64,000 nt of DNA from Pedobacter puniceum (GTDB lineage Bacteria; Bacteroidota; Bacteroidia; Sphingobacteriales; Sphingobacteriaceae), in contig NZ_WKJI01000001.1 in NCBI RefSeq assembly GCF_009674685.1, positions 1,488,001 to 1,552,000 of the forward strand, in the 5' to 3' direction. A program made the translations under genes and the position numbers. The notes beneath the pieces were generated by a model. It searched no databases, was not told where the DNA came from, and worked only from the letters and a program-made list of their open reading frames with translations. Every line of letters begins with the position of its first letter. Within the stretch, counting starts at the first letter, position 1. This document shows positions 9,679 through 18,404 of the stretch, one piece after another.

Positions 9679-11055
9679 TTATGATAATGCTTTTACATCC
9701 TCTATAATTTGATTGGCAATTGCAACAGCCGCAGCTTCAGATTTTGCCTCTGCATAAACCCTAATGATAGGTTCTGTATTAGATTTCCTCAATTGCACCC
9801 ATTGGTCTTCAAAATCTATTTTTAAACCATCTATAGTATTACAATCCTCATGCAGATACTTATTTTTCAATTGCTCCAAAATATCATCAATAGATTGTGA
9901 TGCACTTAACGTGATTTTATTTTTAGACATGTAATACGCCGGATAGCTTTTTCTCAACGCAGAAACAGACTGCTTTTTCTTAGCTAGGTATGTTAAAAAT
10001 AAAGCAATGCCTACCAAAGCATCTCTACCATAATGTAACTCTGGATAAATGATACCACCATTACCTTCGCCACCTACAACAGCGTTATTGGCTTTCATTA
10101 AGTTAACCACATTAACCTCGCCAACGGCAGAAGCAGCATAAGTTTCGCCTGCTTTTCTCGTGATATCCCTTAATGCCCTAGTTGATGATAAGTTAGAAAC
10201 CGTAGCTCCTGGTTGGTGTTGTAATATATAATCGGCAACAGCCACTAAAGTATATTCTTCACCAAACATCTCTCCATTTTCACAAACGAAACATAATCGA
10301 TCTACATCTGGATCAACCGCTATTCCTAAATGTGCTTTTTCCTTTATCACTAAAGCCGAAAGTTCTGTTAAATGCTCTGCTAAAGGTTCTGGATTATGAG
10401 GAAAATGACCATCAGGTTCGCAAAACAGTTCGTAAACCTGATTTACTCCTAAAGCTTTTAATAGCTGAGGTACAAATATGCCACCACTAGAGTTTACTGC
10501 ATCTACAACAATGCTAAAATTAGCTGCTTTAATAGCTTCTCTATCTACCAAAGGTAAATCTAAAATCATAGCTATATGCTGCTGCACATAATGGGTTTTA
10601 TGGTAAACTTTGCCCAAATGGTCTACACTTACATAATCAAACTCTTGTTCTGCCAATTGCAATACTTCTTTACCATCAGCATCGCTAATAAACTCACCTT
10701 TATGGTTTAACAATTTTAGGGCATTCCATTCTTTAGGATTATGACTAGCAGTTAAAATAATACCACCGCCAGCTTCTTCTAGCGGAACTGCAATTTCTAC
10801 CGTTGGTGTAGTAGACAAGCCAATATCAACAACATCTATACCCAAACTTTGCAAAGTACCAGTAACTAAATTGTTTACCATAGCACCAGAAATTCGAGCA
10901 TCTCTGCCTATCACAATTTTAGGATTATTTGTTTTAGATATTACCCATTTGCCAAAAGCTGCTGTAAATTTCAATATATCTGGTGGTGTTAAACTCTCAC
11001 CTGCTTTACCGCCAATAGTCCCTCTTATTCCTGATATAGATTTGATTAAAGTCAT
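9679..11055 (-). CDS. glmM: Phosphoglucosamine mutase / phosphohexomutase
   Basis: Alpha-D-phosphohexomutase superfamily enzyme moving phosphate between the 1 and 6 positions of a hexosamine. Domain 1 carries GIRGTIGG at the N-terminus and the phosphoserine loop TASHNPKEW (Ser104). Domain 3 has the metal loop DPDVDR, and domain 4 the phosphate-binding motif RKSNTEPIIRVYAE. The 458-residue length and GIRG start fit the GlmM-like enzymes of Bacteroidota. GlmM is needed for UDP-GlcNAc and peptidoglycan synthesis. In this operon it could also act catabolically by turning a hexosamine 1-phosphate made by the NahK-like kinase into the 6-phosphate used by the NagB fusion. The start lies 10 bp after the stop of the NagB gene. 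Other phosphohexomutase specificities (mannose, glucose) are less likely but not excluded. Confidence 0.85.
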   Translation of the reverse strand: MTLIKSISGIRGTIGGKAGESLTPPDILKFTAAFGKWVISKTNNPKIVIGRDARISGAMVNNLVTGTLQSLGIDVVDIGLSTTPTVEIAVPLEEAGGGIILTASHNPKEWNALKLLNHKGEFISDADGKEVLQLAEQEFDYVSVDHLGKVYHKTHYVQQHIAMILDLPLVDREAIKAANFSIVVDAVNSSGGIFVPQLLKALGVNQVYELFCEPDGHFPHNPEPLAEHLTELSALVIKEKAHLGIAVDPDVDRLCFVCENGEMFGEEYTLVAVADYILQHQPGATVSNLSSTRALRDITRKAGETYAASAVGEVNVVNLMKANNAVVGGEGNGGIIYPELHYGRDALVGIALFLTYLAKKKQSVSALRKSYPAYYMSKNKITLSASQSIDDILEQLKNKYLHEDCNTIDGLKIDFEDQWVQLRKSNTEPIIRVYAEAKSEAAAVAIANQIIEDVKALS

Positions 11056-11064
11056 CTTAACTCA

Positions 11065-12990
11065 TTAAAATTTAAAACGTACAAAAGCCTCAATAGCTTC
11101 ATATTCTGCCAAGCCTAATTGATTGTAGCGATGTGCTGTTTCGCTGGTTCTTTCTTCTGCCCTCACCCAAAATTCACGAGCATCATCACCCGGGAAAACC
11201 GGAATATCTTTTTGAGATTGATGCTTAAATATAGCCATACGCTTACGAGCTACCTCTTGCGGAGAAAGTGGAACAGCCATTTCTATATCATGAATCTCAA
11301 ACTCATGCCAAGCACCACGATATAGCCATAACCAACAATCTTTAACCCAATCTTCGGTTGCTTTCAATCTTTTTAAAGCTTCATAAATGATATCAAAACA
11401 AACTTTATGTGTACCATGTGGGTCGGCAAAATCTCCGGCAGCAAAAACCTGATGAGGTTTTATTTTTTGTAACAGAGCCATTGTTTCTTGAATATCATCC
11501 TCATAATTAGCTTGCTTTGTGCTTTTATTTCTGTCGTAAAAAGGAAGGTTCTGGAAATGGATGTTTTCATCGGGCAAACCTGCATATCTAGCACCTGCAA
11601 TAGCTTCTCCTTTTCTGATTAAGCCCTTAATTGTTCTTAAAGGAATGGTATCTGCCTGGTTAGGTTTTTTCTTATTGATAAAATCTCGCATCTCCTGATA
11701 TTGCTTAGCCAACTGCTCGCTATTGCCATCAAAACCTTGAGACTTTAAGAAATCTATCGTAAACTCCACAAAACGTAGAGCATCATCATCCCAAACGGCT
11801 GTATTTCCAGATGTTTGATAAGCTACATGAACTTCATGCCCTTGGTCTGCCAAGCGGATAAAAGTACCACCCATAGAAATCACATCATCATCTGGATGTG
11901 GTGAAAATACGATGGCCCTCTTTTTAGCTGGCAAAGCTCTTTCTGGTCGTTGCGAATCATCAGCCTCTGGTTTACCACCCGGCCACCCAGTAATGGTATG
12001 TTGTATTTGGTTAAAAACATCAATATTGATATTGTAAACCGGCCCCATCTCTGTTGCCAATTGTGCCATACCATTATTGTTATAATCTTCTTCTGTGAGC
12101 TTTAAAATTGGTTTTTTAAGTGTAGAAGCTAGCCAAACAACTGCTTTTTTGATTAGCGTTTTATCCCAAACACAATCTTTTACCAACCAAGGCAAATGGA
12201 AACGGGTTAATGCCGAAGCTGCATCTTTATCTAAAATAAAAGTAACCTGGTCTGACAGTTGTAGATAGGTTGCTGGTACTTCAGAAGAAATTTCGCCCTC
12301 AACAGCTTTCTTTACAATAGCGGCTTTCTTCTCGTTCCAAGCCATTAAGACAATCTCACGAGCTTTAAAAATGGTACCAATTCCCATCGTAATGGCTTTA
12401 CGAGGCACATTATCTTTACCACCAAAATCTCTGGAAGCATCTCTTCTAGTTAAATCATCTAAAGTAACTAAACGCGTCCCCGAGTTTGGTGCCGAACCTG
12501 GCTCGTTAAAACCAATATGCCCGGTTCTACCAATACCTAAAATTTGTAAATCTAAACCTCCAGCATCGTTAATTTTCTTCTCATAACTTAAACAAAATTC
12601 TGCAATTTCATCCTCTGGCAAAGTACCATCAGGGATATGCACATTATTCATATCAATATCGATATGATTAAAAAGCTGCTGTTTCATGAAATGAACATAG
12701 CTTTGTGCAGCATCTGGCTGCATGGGATAATATTCATCTAAATTGAAAGTAATAACATTTTTAAAGCTTAAACCCTCTTGCTGATGCAGCCTTATCAATT
12801 CCTGATAAACTAAAACTGGTGTTGCACCTGTAGCTAAACCTAAAACAACTTTTTCTCCCTGGGCGCTTTTCTTTTTAATCAACTGAGCAATTTTATGAGC
12901 CACATCTATAGATGCGGTTTCAGGATTATCAAAAACCTGTACGGGTAATTTTTCGAAACGAGTTTCTTCTAATAAATTAAGTCTAAGCAT
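11065..12990 (-). CDS. nagB: Glucosamine-6-phosphate deaminase fused to a PIG-L/LmbE-type deacetylase
   Basis: A 641-residue two-domain protein. Residues 1-270 form a NagB domain: LATGATP phosphate loop (52-58), NLDEYYP with catalytic Asp85, and GIGRTGHIGFNEP (152-164) with catalytic His158 and Glu163. The position of the second catalytic Asp of E. coli NagB is Thr here. A linker leads to a LmbE/PIG-L domain from about 355, with the zinc motif HPDDD at 365-369 and a later DPHGTH that supplies the third ligand. NagB turns glucosamine 6-phosphate into fructose 6-phosphate and ammonia. LmbE proteins remove N-acetyl groups from GlcNAc derivatives, so the fusion could do both NagA- and NagB-like steps; no nagA lies in this window. 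The gene is 2 bp from the transporter stop and inside the LacI-controlled operon. Deaminase assignment is solid; deacetylase substrate is inference. Confidence 0.9.
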   Translation of the reverse strand: MLRLNLLEETRFEKLPVQVFDNPETASIDVAHKIAQLIKKKSAQGEKVVLGLATGATPVLVYQELIRLHQQEGLSFKNVITFNLDEYYPMQPDAAQSYVHFMKQQLFNHIDIDMNNVHIPDGTLPEDEIAEFCLSYEKKINDAGGLDLQILGIGRTGHIGFNEPGSAPNSGTRLVTLDDLTRRDASRDFGGKDNVPRKAITMGIGTIFKAREIVLMAWNEKKAAIVKKAVEGEISSEVPATYLQLSDQVTFILDKDAASALTRFHLPWLVKDCVWDKTLIKKAVVWLASTLKKPILKLTEEDYNNNGMAQLATEMGPVYNINIDVFNQIQHTITGWPGGKPEADDSQRPERALPAKKRAIVFSPHPDDDVISMGGTFIRLADQGHEVHVAYQTSGNTAVWDDDALRFVEFTIDFLKSQGFDGNSEQLAKQYQEMRDFINKKKPNQADTIPLRTIKGLIRKGEAIAGARYAGLPDENIHFQNLPFYDRNKSTKQANYEDDIQETMALLQKIKPHQVFAAGDFADPHGTHKVCFDIIYEALKRLKATEDWVKDCWLWLYRGAWHEFEIHDIEMAVPLSPQEVARKRMAIFKHQSQKDIPVFPGDDAREFWVRAEERTSETAHRYNQLGLAEYEAIEAFVRFKF

Positions 12991-12991
12991 G

Positions 12992-14269
12992 TTATAATGA
13001 TTTTTTATGAGACGATTTTAATTGATAGCCATATACCCCAAAATAACCTATGAAAAGATAACAAGGTATCAGGATAATATAAGCTTGTTGAGTGTTTAAA
13101 ACATCGGCTAGGTAGCCGTATAAAAGTGGTAAAATAGCTCCACCGGCTATGCCCATAATCAGTAAGGATGCTCCATCTTTTGTAAAGCGTCCTAATCCGG
13201 CCATAGCTAAAGGCCATATTGCTGGCCATATCAGCGCATTTGCTAAGCCTAATAAGGAAATAAAAACTACCGATAAAAAACCTGTAGTAAAGATAGCAGC
13301 AGCAGAAAAAACCAAACCTAATAGCGCACAAATACTTAATGCTTGCTGCTGATTAATATACTTAGGTATACAAATAACACCTATTAAATAACCAACAATC
13401 ATACTCACTAAAGTGGTTGTTGTAAAATATTTTGCTGTTGATAATGCAATGCCCTGTGAAGCACCATAGCTGATTACCGTATCACCGGCAATAACTTCTG
13501 CTCCTACATATAGAAATAAAGCAATCGCACCAACTATTAAATGCGGGAATTGTAAAATTGACTTTTTACCTTCATTAGCTGCTGATGTTTGTGCATCTTC
13601 TTCATCGGTATTAATTTCTGGTAAACTAGAACGATAAACCCAAAAAGCTAGTAGCAGTAATGCAGTTACGATTAATAAATAAGGGATAATTACCCTTGTA
13701 GATAATTCGTTTAAAATAGTTTCTTTTTGGATAACCGACATGTTAAGCAATTGCTGTTCTATAGCATCGGTATTTTTTAAAGTAACAGCCCCTAAAACTA
13801 TAGGTGCCAAAGCACCTGCAAGCTTATTACAAATACCCATAATACTAATTCTTTTTGCCGCACTCTCTGCCGGACCTAACACCGTAATGTATGGATTAGA
13901 TGCTGTTTGTAAAATAGCCAAACCTGTACCTTGTATAAACAAGCCTAAAAGAAATACACTGTAAGTTCTGCTTAGCGCTGCCGGGATAAATATTAGAGCA
14001 CCTAAAGCTATCACCATCAAACCTATACTCATCCCCTTTTTATAGCCCGTATATTTTAGCAATTTCCCTGACGGTACGGCCATCACCAAATAGGAAATGT
14101 AAAAAGAAAAGGCTACCAAATACGACTCAAAATTATCTAACTCACAAGCAATTTTAAGATAAGGTATTAATACCGAGTTTAACCAAGTGATAAACCCAAA
14201 AACAAAAAATAAGGCTCCTATCATGATGATAGGATTCACACCTTTCTGAACATTTTTTTGATGCTGCAT
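12992..14269 (-). CDS. FHS-family sugar MFS transporter (NagP/GluP/FucP type)
   Basis: Integral inner-membrane sugar:proton symporter of about 12 helices. The N-terminus GALFFVFGFITWLNSVLIPY matches the first helix of fucose/glucose-galactose permeases. The loop ILQTASNPYITVLGP is characteristic of this FHS group in Bacteroidota, including NagP, which imports N-acetylglucosamine. Length of 425 residues is normal. It sits between the kinase gene (1 bp gap) and the nagB fusion gene (1 bp gap), so the imported substrate is most likely an N-acetylhexosamine, but glucose, galactose or fucose cannot be ruled out from sequence alone. Confidence 0.88.
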   Translation of the reverse strand: MQHQKNVQKGVNPIIMIGALFFVFGFITWLNSVLIPYLKIACELDNFESYLVAFSFYISYLVMAVPSGKLLKYTGYKKGMSIGLMVIALGALIFIPAALSRTYSVFLLGLFIQGTGLAILQTASNPYITVLGPAESAAKRISIMGICNKLAGALAPIVLGAVTLKNTDAIEQQLLNMSVIQKETILNELSTRVIIPYLLIVTALLLLAFWVYRSSLPEINTDEEDAQTSAANEGKKSILQFPHLIVGAIALFLYVGAEVIAGDTVISYGASQGIALSTAKYFTTTTLVSMIVGYLIGVICIPKYINQQQALSICALLGLVFSAAAIFTTGFLSVVFISLLGLANALIWPAIWPLAMAGLGRFTKDGASLLIMGIAGGAILPLLYGYLADVLNTQQAYIILIPCYLFIGYFGVYGYQLKSSHKKSL

Positions 14270-14270
14270 A

Positions 14271-15392
14271 TTATTTTAGCTTGTAAATACTGTAAGTAGA
14301 TATGATTTCTTGTAGCTCTGCTTCATGCTCTTCTAGCTGTTTTAGCAAATGCAATTGTGCTTTGGTACGCACCAAATTATGCTCTGGATAAGCAATTTTA
14401 AAGTAATGATCTCCTTCAAGATAGTCTGTAAGAAACCTTACTGCCTGCATATAAGGAAGTAGAAAAACACCTAGAAGTAAAGATTTTACCTCATTAGCAG
14501 TTAAAAATTTTCCGGCTTCCGCTAGATAGCCTTTAGTGTAAGCTTCAAATAATGGTATGTTTAATTTAATCTTGCTTAAATCCGCCTCATCTTCTGCGGC
14601 AGTATTGATAATGGTACGGATAGCATCTCCAAAATCATAAGCTACGTAACCCGGCATTACGGTATCTAAATCAATTACACAAATAGCTTTATCTTGCTGA
14701 TTAAAAAGGATATTATTGAATTTAGTATCATTATGGGTAATTCTTTTAGGTAAAAGACCTTGTTGCCCCATATCATATATCCTTCGCATTTGGGTAACTC
14801 GGGCTAAAATAAAATCAATTTCTTCTTGTACGTTTGCAGCTCTATTTGCTTTATTTTCCTTCAAAGCTTTATTAAAATTATCTAACCTGAATAAGATATT
14901 ATGAAAATCTACAATGGTTTCAGACAAAAGTGAAGCATTCATATCAGACAGTAAAGCCTGAAATTGCCCAAAAGCTCTTCCACCCTCTTCTGCCTGCTGC
15001 TCTGTTTCAACAATATCAAAGCTTTTAGAATCTTTTATAAAAACATACATCCGCCAGTAGTTGCCATCCTCATCTTTATGATAAAGCATTTTGTTTTTTG
15101 CAGGAATAAGCTCTAAAACCTGTAAATCGCTCTGTTGCAAAAGCTGCATCTTTTTCTTTAGATAATTTAATACCAAATAAATATTATCTGTTAAAGCCGA
15201 TACATCCTTAAAAACATGATGATTGATGCGTTGTAACAAATAATTGGGCTCATGAGGCTGCTTATTGTACAAGCAATAAGTATCATTAATATGCCCCGAA
15301 CCATAATTTAAACCTGAAGTTTCAACCTCACCAGAGATAAGGAAGTTCTCTACTATTTTTTGGATGTCTGCTGCCTTTGCTTTAGCTTTCAT
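14271..15392 (-). CDS. APH-fold kinase, N-acetylhexosamine 1-kinase (NahK)-like
   Basis: Aminoglycoside-phosphotransferase-fold small-molecule kinase. The N-terminal lobe has SGHINDTYCLYN and NYLLQRINHHVFKDV, a pattern shared with NahK, which phosphorylates GlcNAc/GalNAc at C1. The catalytic loop is THNDTKFNNILF (HxDxxxxN) and the metal-binding Asp is in VIDLDTVMPG. The frame is open to an ATG at 15458, but that start would overlap an operator-like palindrome (15444-15457). The ATG at 15392 (MKAKAKAADI) gives a product of 373 residues close to NahK length. It is the first structural gene of the operon and abuts the transporter gene by 1 bp. A hexosamine-1-phosphate product would feed GlmM and GalE further down. 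The exact sugar is inferred. Confidence 0.78.
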   Translation of the reverse strand: MKAKAKAADIQKIVENFLISGEVETSGLNYGSGHINDTYCLYNKQPHEPNYLLQRINHHVFKDVSALTDNIYLVLNYLKKKMQLLQQSDLQVLELIPAKNKMLYHKDEDGNYWRMYVFIKDSKSFDIVETEQQAEEGGRAFGQFQALLSDMNASLLSETIVDFHNILFRLDNFNKALKENKANRAANVQEEIDFILARVTQMRRIYDMGQQGLLPKRITHNDTKFNNILFNQQDKAICVIDLDTVMPGYVAYDFGDAIRTIINTAAEDEADLSKIKLNIPLFEAYTKGYLAEAGKFLTANEVKSLLLGVFLLPYMQAVRFLTDYLEGDHYFKIAYPEHNLVRTKAQLHLLKQLEEHEAELQEIISTYSIYKLK

Positions 15393-15443
15393 ATTTAACA
15401 AGCATGTATTGTTATACATGTAATATTTATAAAGTAAATATAA

Positions 15444-15457
15444 TGTGTTCGCACACA
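15444..15457. promoter_or_regulatory. Candidate LacI-family operator O1
   Basis: TGTGTTCGCACACA is an almost perfect dyad centred on CG at 15450-15451 (one mismatched pair), the usual form of LacI-family operators. It lies about 50 bp upstream of the kinase start, so a bound repressor could block the operon promoter. Related sites lie at 15549 and 16663. Confidence 0.55.
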
Positions 15458-15548
15458 CAAAAGCAAATTATTTTTTAAACTATTATCAACACACAAAATA
15501 AAAAACACAAAAACAAGCTTTTAAAGCTTAAATACTATGCGTTTAAAA

Positions 15549-15562
15549 TGTTTACGCACACA
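15549..15562. promoter_or_regulatory. Candidate LacI-family operator O2
   Basis: TGTTTACGCACACA is a second CG-centred dyad in the spacer between the regulator gene and the kinase gene. It shares the CGCACACA half with O1. The centre-to-centre distance to O1 is 105 bp, ten helical turns, which would suit looping. Confidence 0.5.
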
Positions 15563-15581
15563 CAAAATGTGTTTAAAAAAA

Positions 15582-16652
15582 TTAATACTCGGGTTTATCT
15601 AAGAAATAATTAAGATTCTCTTTAGTTACAATATCCAAAGGTAAATACTTAAAAACGGCAACCTCTTTTTTAAAAATTAAATGATTAGCTAATTGATGTA
15701 CTCCCCAATACCCCTGCCCTTTGGGGTTTTGGTTAATGAGGAAACTAATCATCCCGTTATTTAAAAAGTGTACATTTTTAGGAAGCAAATCATAACCAAC
15801 TATTTTTATATGATGGATATGACGCTCTTTTAAATAAGCAGCAATCTCAAAAGCTTTAGATGTAGTTACGTAAATTCCTTTTAAATCGGGGTTATTTTCT
15901 ATCACCTCACTCAACTGTTGATGAAAAACAGAAAACTGAGCGCTTTTGAACTCTCCTTTAATGAATTGGTAAGTATCATTTAATTGGTTTTGTATAAAAT
16001 AGTTCCTAAAACCACTCTCCTTTTTCACCAAGTGAGCAGCATTAGTAATATCTTCATCAAAATGAGCAATTAAAATACTACTTGGTTCTGGCAAACCGTA
16101 ATGAAGCATTTTTGCAGCTAGCATACCGCTTAGATAAGAATCTTGTCCGATATAACTTAGCGGTTGGTAATCTGTAATTTCGGTATTAAAAAGTACAAAT
16201 GGAATATTTTGTGCCTTCCATTGCTCAAAAAACGGAAGTGCTTCTCGATAAAAAATCGGCGAAAGCAAAACACCATCAAGCTCGGTTTTATGAAGTTGCT
16301 GAGCTGCTTCAATAAAAGAAGCTACCTCGTAAGGATTAAAAAAGTAAAAATTAACCTCTACACCAAATTGCTTCAATTCTTTAAAAGCTTGCTCAACCCC
16401 AGCTTTAGGCCCGTACCAATAAACATCAAATTGAGCATCAGGAATTAAAGCTGCAAACCTATACACCTTTTGCGAACCTAAAGCCCTAGCCATTAAATTG
16501 GGTTCGTAATTCAACTCTTTAATGATGCTAAGTACTCTTTCCTCAACATCTTTGGCCACTCTACCACGCTTATGCAAAACCCTATCTACAGTACCGGTTG
16601 ATACATTTGCCTTAAGCGCTATATCTTTAATTCGTACTGTTTTATCTTTCAT
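15582..16652 (-). CDS. LacI-family transcriptional regulator
   Basis: DNA-binding repressor or activator of the amino-sugar operon. The N-terminus (from ATG at 16652) reads VRIKDIALKANVSTGTVDRV, a classical LacI helix-turn-helix, followed by the hinge helix NLMARALGSQ. The rest is a periplasmic-binding-protein-like sugar-sensing domain (RFAALIPDAQFDVYW, GVLLSPIFY, IKIVGYDLLPKN). It is 356 residues from the preferred start; an in-frame ATG at 16691 would add 13 residues not resembling the family and overlap a candidate operator at 16663. CG-centred operators on both sides of the gene suggest autoregulation and control of the downstream kinase-transporter-nagB-glmM-galE run. The inducer is probably a phosphorylated or free N-acetylhexosamine (inference from neighbours). 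Confidence 0.9.
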   Translation of the reverse strand: MKDKTVRIKDIALKANVSTGTVDRVLHKRGRVAKDVEERVLSIIKELNYEPNLMARALGSQKVYRFAALIPDAQFDVYWYGPKAGVEQAFKELKQFGVEVNFYFFNPYEVASFIEAAQQLHKTELDGVLLSPIFYREALPFFEQWKAQNIPFVLFNTEITDYQPLSYIGQDSYLSGMLAAKMLHYGLPEPSSILIAHFDEDITNAAHLVKKESGFRNYFIQNQLNDTYQFIKGEFKSAQFSVFHQQLSEVIENNPDLKGIYVTTSKAFEIAAYLKERHIHHIKIVGYDLLPKNVHFLNNGMISFLINQNPKGQGYWGVHQLANHLIFKKEVAVFKYLPLDIVTKENLNYFLDKPEY

Positions 16653-16662
16653 GTTACTTTGC

Positions 16663-16674
16663 GTTTGCGCACAA
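16663..16674. promoter_or_regulatory. Candidate LacI-family operator O3 (autoregulation)
   Basis: GTTTGCGCACAA is a CG-centred imperfect dyad 10 bp upstream of the lacI start, sharing the CGCACA half with the two sites on the other side of the gene. Its position fits autorepression. Confidence 0.4.
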
Positions 16675-16754
16675 AAATAATAGAAAAACAAAATACATTA
16701 TCTTTTATTTTTGAAGTAAGATATATGTGACATCATTGGATGATACAGAAAACA

Positions 16755-16786
16755 ACACAGCCTCAGGTTTAAACTTGAGGCTGTGT
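16755..16786. terminator. Long near-palindromic hairpin, probable terminator
   Basis: A 32-base near-perfect palindrome (arms ACACAGCCTCA and TGAGGCTGTGT around GGTTTAAACT). It sits between the stop of the phosphodiester glycosidase gene and the lacI start, so it can end the upstream transcript. The T-rich tail on the minus strand (GTTGTTTT) is short. Confidence 0.6.
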
Positions 16787-16809
16787 AAAAATTCTACCTT
16801 ATTAACCTA

Positions 16810-18381
16810 TCAATCCGTTTTGCGCATTAAAAATAAAGCATTAGATACTGCTCTCTCTGAACCATCAGAAGGTAAATTTTTTCTTTGATAAGTTCCATTA
16901 GATGCTCTTACAATAAAAGTGCTGGATCCTCCACCGTCTAAATTAATAGCATCTGTTACCCCTAATGCTTTCATTACCTGTGCTAATTCTTGTAAGGTAT
17001 ACCCTATTGAATGACTTTGTCTTCCATCTACTACTAACATAATCACTCGTTTATTATTTATCAGACCAATGGAAGTCCTTGGGCTTACAGTATTATCTGT
17101 CACACCAGATACCACCACGCCATTCTGAACTAGAATATATTTACCTCCAAGCCCTTCTTGTATCTTTAGCTTTAACCGATCGTATTCAAGCTTTGGCCCA
17201 ATAGCATAAGTCTTATTATCTAGTTGCGCAAAGAAATTATGGGTACTATTGATCGTCTCTTTTATCCTAATACCATCTTTAATAACTGGACCACTAGGTA
17301 TACCTGTGGCAAGTTCATAATAATCGCCATTAATAGCTCCAATCACTTGCTTTTCAAAAGAATTGGCATTTTTATAAGGAATCATATTCATGACTCTTTG
17401 TGTTCCACTAGCAATCGCTGCGTCGTTTGGCGTCCCTACCTCAATGGATAGTTTTGGATCTATCAAATCAATCTCAAGAATATATAAAGCTATATTATTT
17501 TGAGCCGGATTAACATAACTTATATAAGCCTCTTTTACACCTGGATAATTATTTACGATAGATTCTGAAGTAATAGAAGCCACCAAATTGGTATTATCTT
17601 TTATTTTTTGCGCTAAAGATTCTGTATTAACACTAGGTTCAACATATACAGGAGGTGCTTTGTCTTTACTAATACCTGTTACAGTAGCAAAATCTGTAAC
17701 ACTCTTATTATCAGATTTTGCATATAAATAAGCTCCTTTTGCAGGAGTACTTAAAGTATGTAATTTAGGTGAAGTAATTCCGTTATAATGACTAGAACTG
17801 CTTAAATCGCCATAAGCAAAAGCGTGTACTGGATTGGCAGCATCCATACCCTCTCCAAAACCATCATCCCATCTTAATAAAACCACTTCTTTTAAATCAC
17901 CAAGCATAAAAGTTCTATCAATATAGGATGAAGCATTAATATCAGAGGGGCTAGCAAGCGTTCTTAAATAATTGGTATTTCTGATGTTGATATCAATAGT
18001 AAAATCTGATGCATCTATATCTTCTACGTAATTAGGATCTGGCGAAGGATTTGCCGTGAAAGTTGCGCCTGGTTGTCTTAAGACAATTGTTGTACCAGAA
18101 CGTAAGTCTTTCCATAAAGCAACATCTTTAAAACGAAATTTCCCTCCAGCATCTCCAGACAAGCCTGTTACAACTGCATTTGCATAATCCTTAATAATCC
18201 AGTTTCTCATGTCTACATGATCTTCAACTACTAATAATTCAATAGCATCATACCTGCCCCTAGTAGTAGTTCCCTCTCCCTCTGTCCCCTTAAAAACTCT
18301 ATTGATGACTACACTTTGAGATTGTCCATTTAGAGATGATAATAAGCATAAAACTCCTATCAAAAGCTTCTTCATGTTCAT
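16810..18381 (-). CDS. Secreted phosphodiester glycosidase (NAGPA domain) with N-terminal lamin-tail-like domain
   Basis: Signal peptide (MKKLLIGVLCLLSSLNGQSQ, starting at the ATG at 18375 or two residues earlier). Residues ~25-160 look like a lamin-tail/LTD-like domain (VVINRVFKGTEGEG, YDAIELLVVEDHVDMRNW). Residues ~310-520 form a phosphodiester glycosidase domain, recognisable from GAINGDYYELATGIPSGPVI, PRTSIGLINNKRVIMLVVDG and NLDGGGSSTF. This fold is named after the human enzyme that uncovers mannose 6-phosphate by removing GlcNAc from a phosphodiester. Bacterial members act on sugar phosphodiesters in the envelope, but their substrates are mostly unknown. It is third in a same-strand run with two other secreted proteins (gaps 23 and 18 bp), so the three probably form one surface or periplasmic module. 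No T9SS tail is visible on this protein. Confidence 0.8.
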   Translation of the reverse strand: MNMKKLLIGVLCLLSSLNGQSQSVVINRVFKGTEGEGTTTRGRYDAIELLVVEDHVDMRNWIIKDYANAVVTGLSGDAGGKFRFKDVALWKDLRSGTTIVLRQPGATFTANPSPDPNYVEDIDASDFTIDINIRNTNYLRTLASPSDINASSYIDRTFMLGDLKEVVLLRWDDGFGEGMDAANPVHAFAYGDLSSSSHYNGITSPKLHTLSTPAKGAYLYAKSDNKSVTDFATVTGISKDKAPPVYVEPSVNTESLAQKIKDNTNLVASITSESIVNNYPGVKEAYISYVNPAQNNIALYILEIDLIDPKLSIEVGTPNDAAIASGTQRVMNMIPYKNANSFEKQVIGAINGDYYELATGIPSGPVIKDGIRIKETINSTHNFFAQLDNKTYAIGPKLEYDRLKLKIQEGLGGKYILVQNGVVVSGVTDNTVSPRTSIGLINNKRVIMLVVDGRQSHSIGYTLQELAQVMKALGVTDAINLDGGGSSTFIVRASNGTYQRKNLPSDGSERAVSNALFLMRKTD

Positions 18382-18404
18382 AATAAATGTTTTCTAGCTT
18401 AGAT

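Noticed and set aside
13005-13331. 108-codon minus-strand frame within the transporter gene
   Set aside because: It is an alternative frame of the FHS transporter gene and shows no domain.
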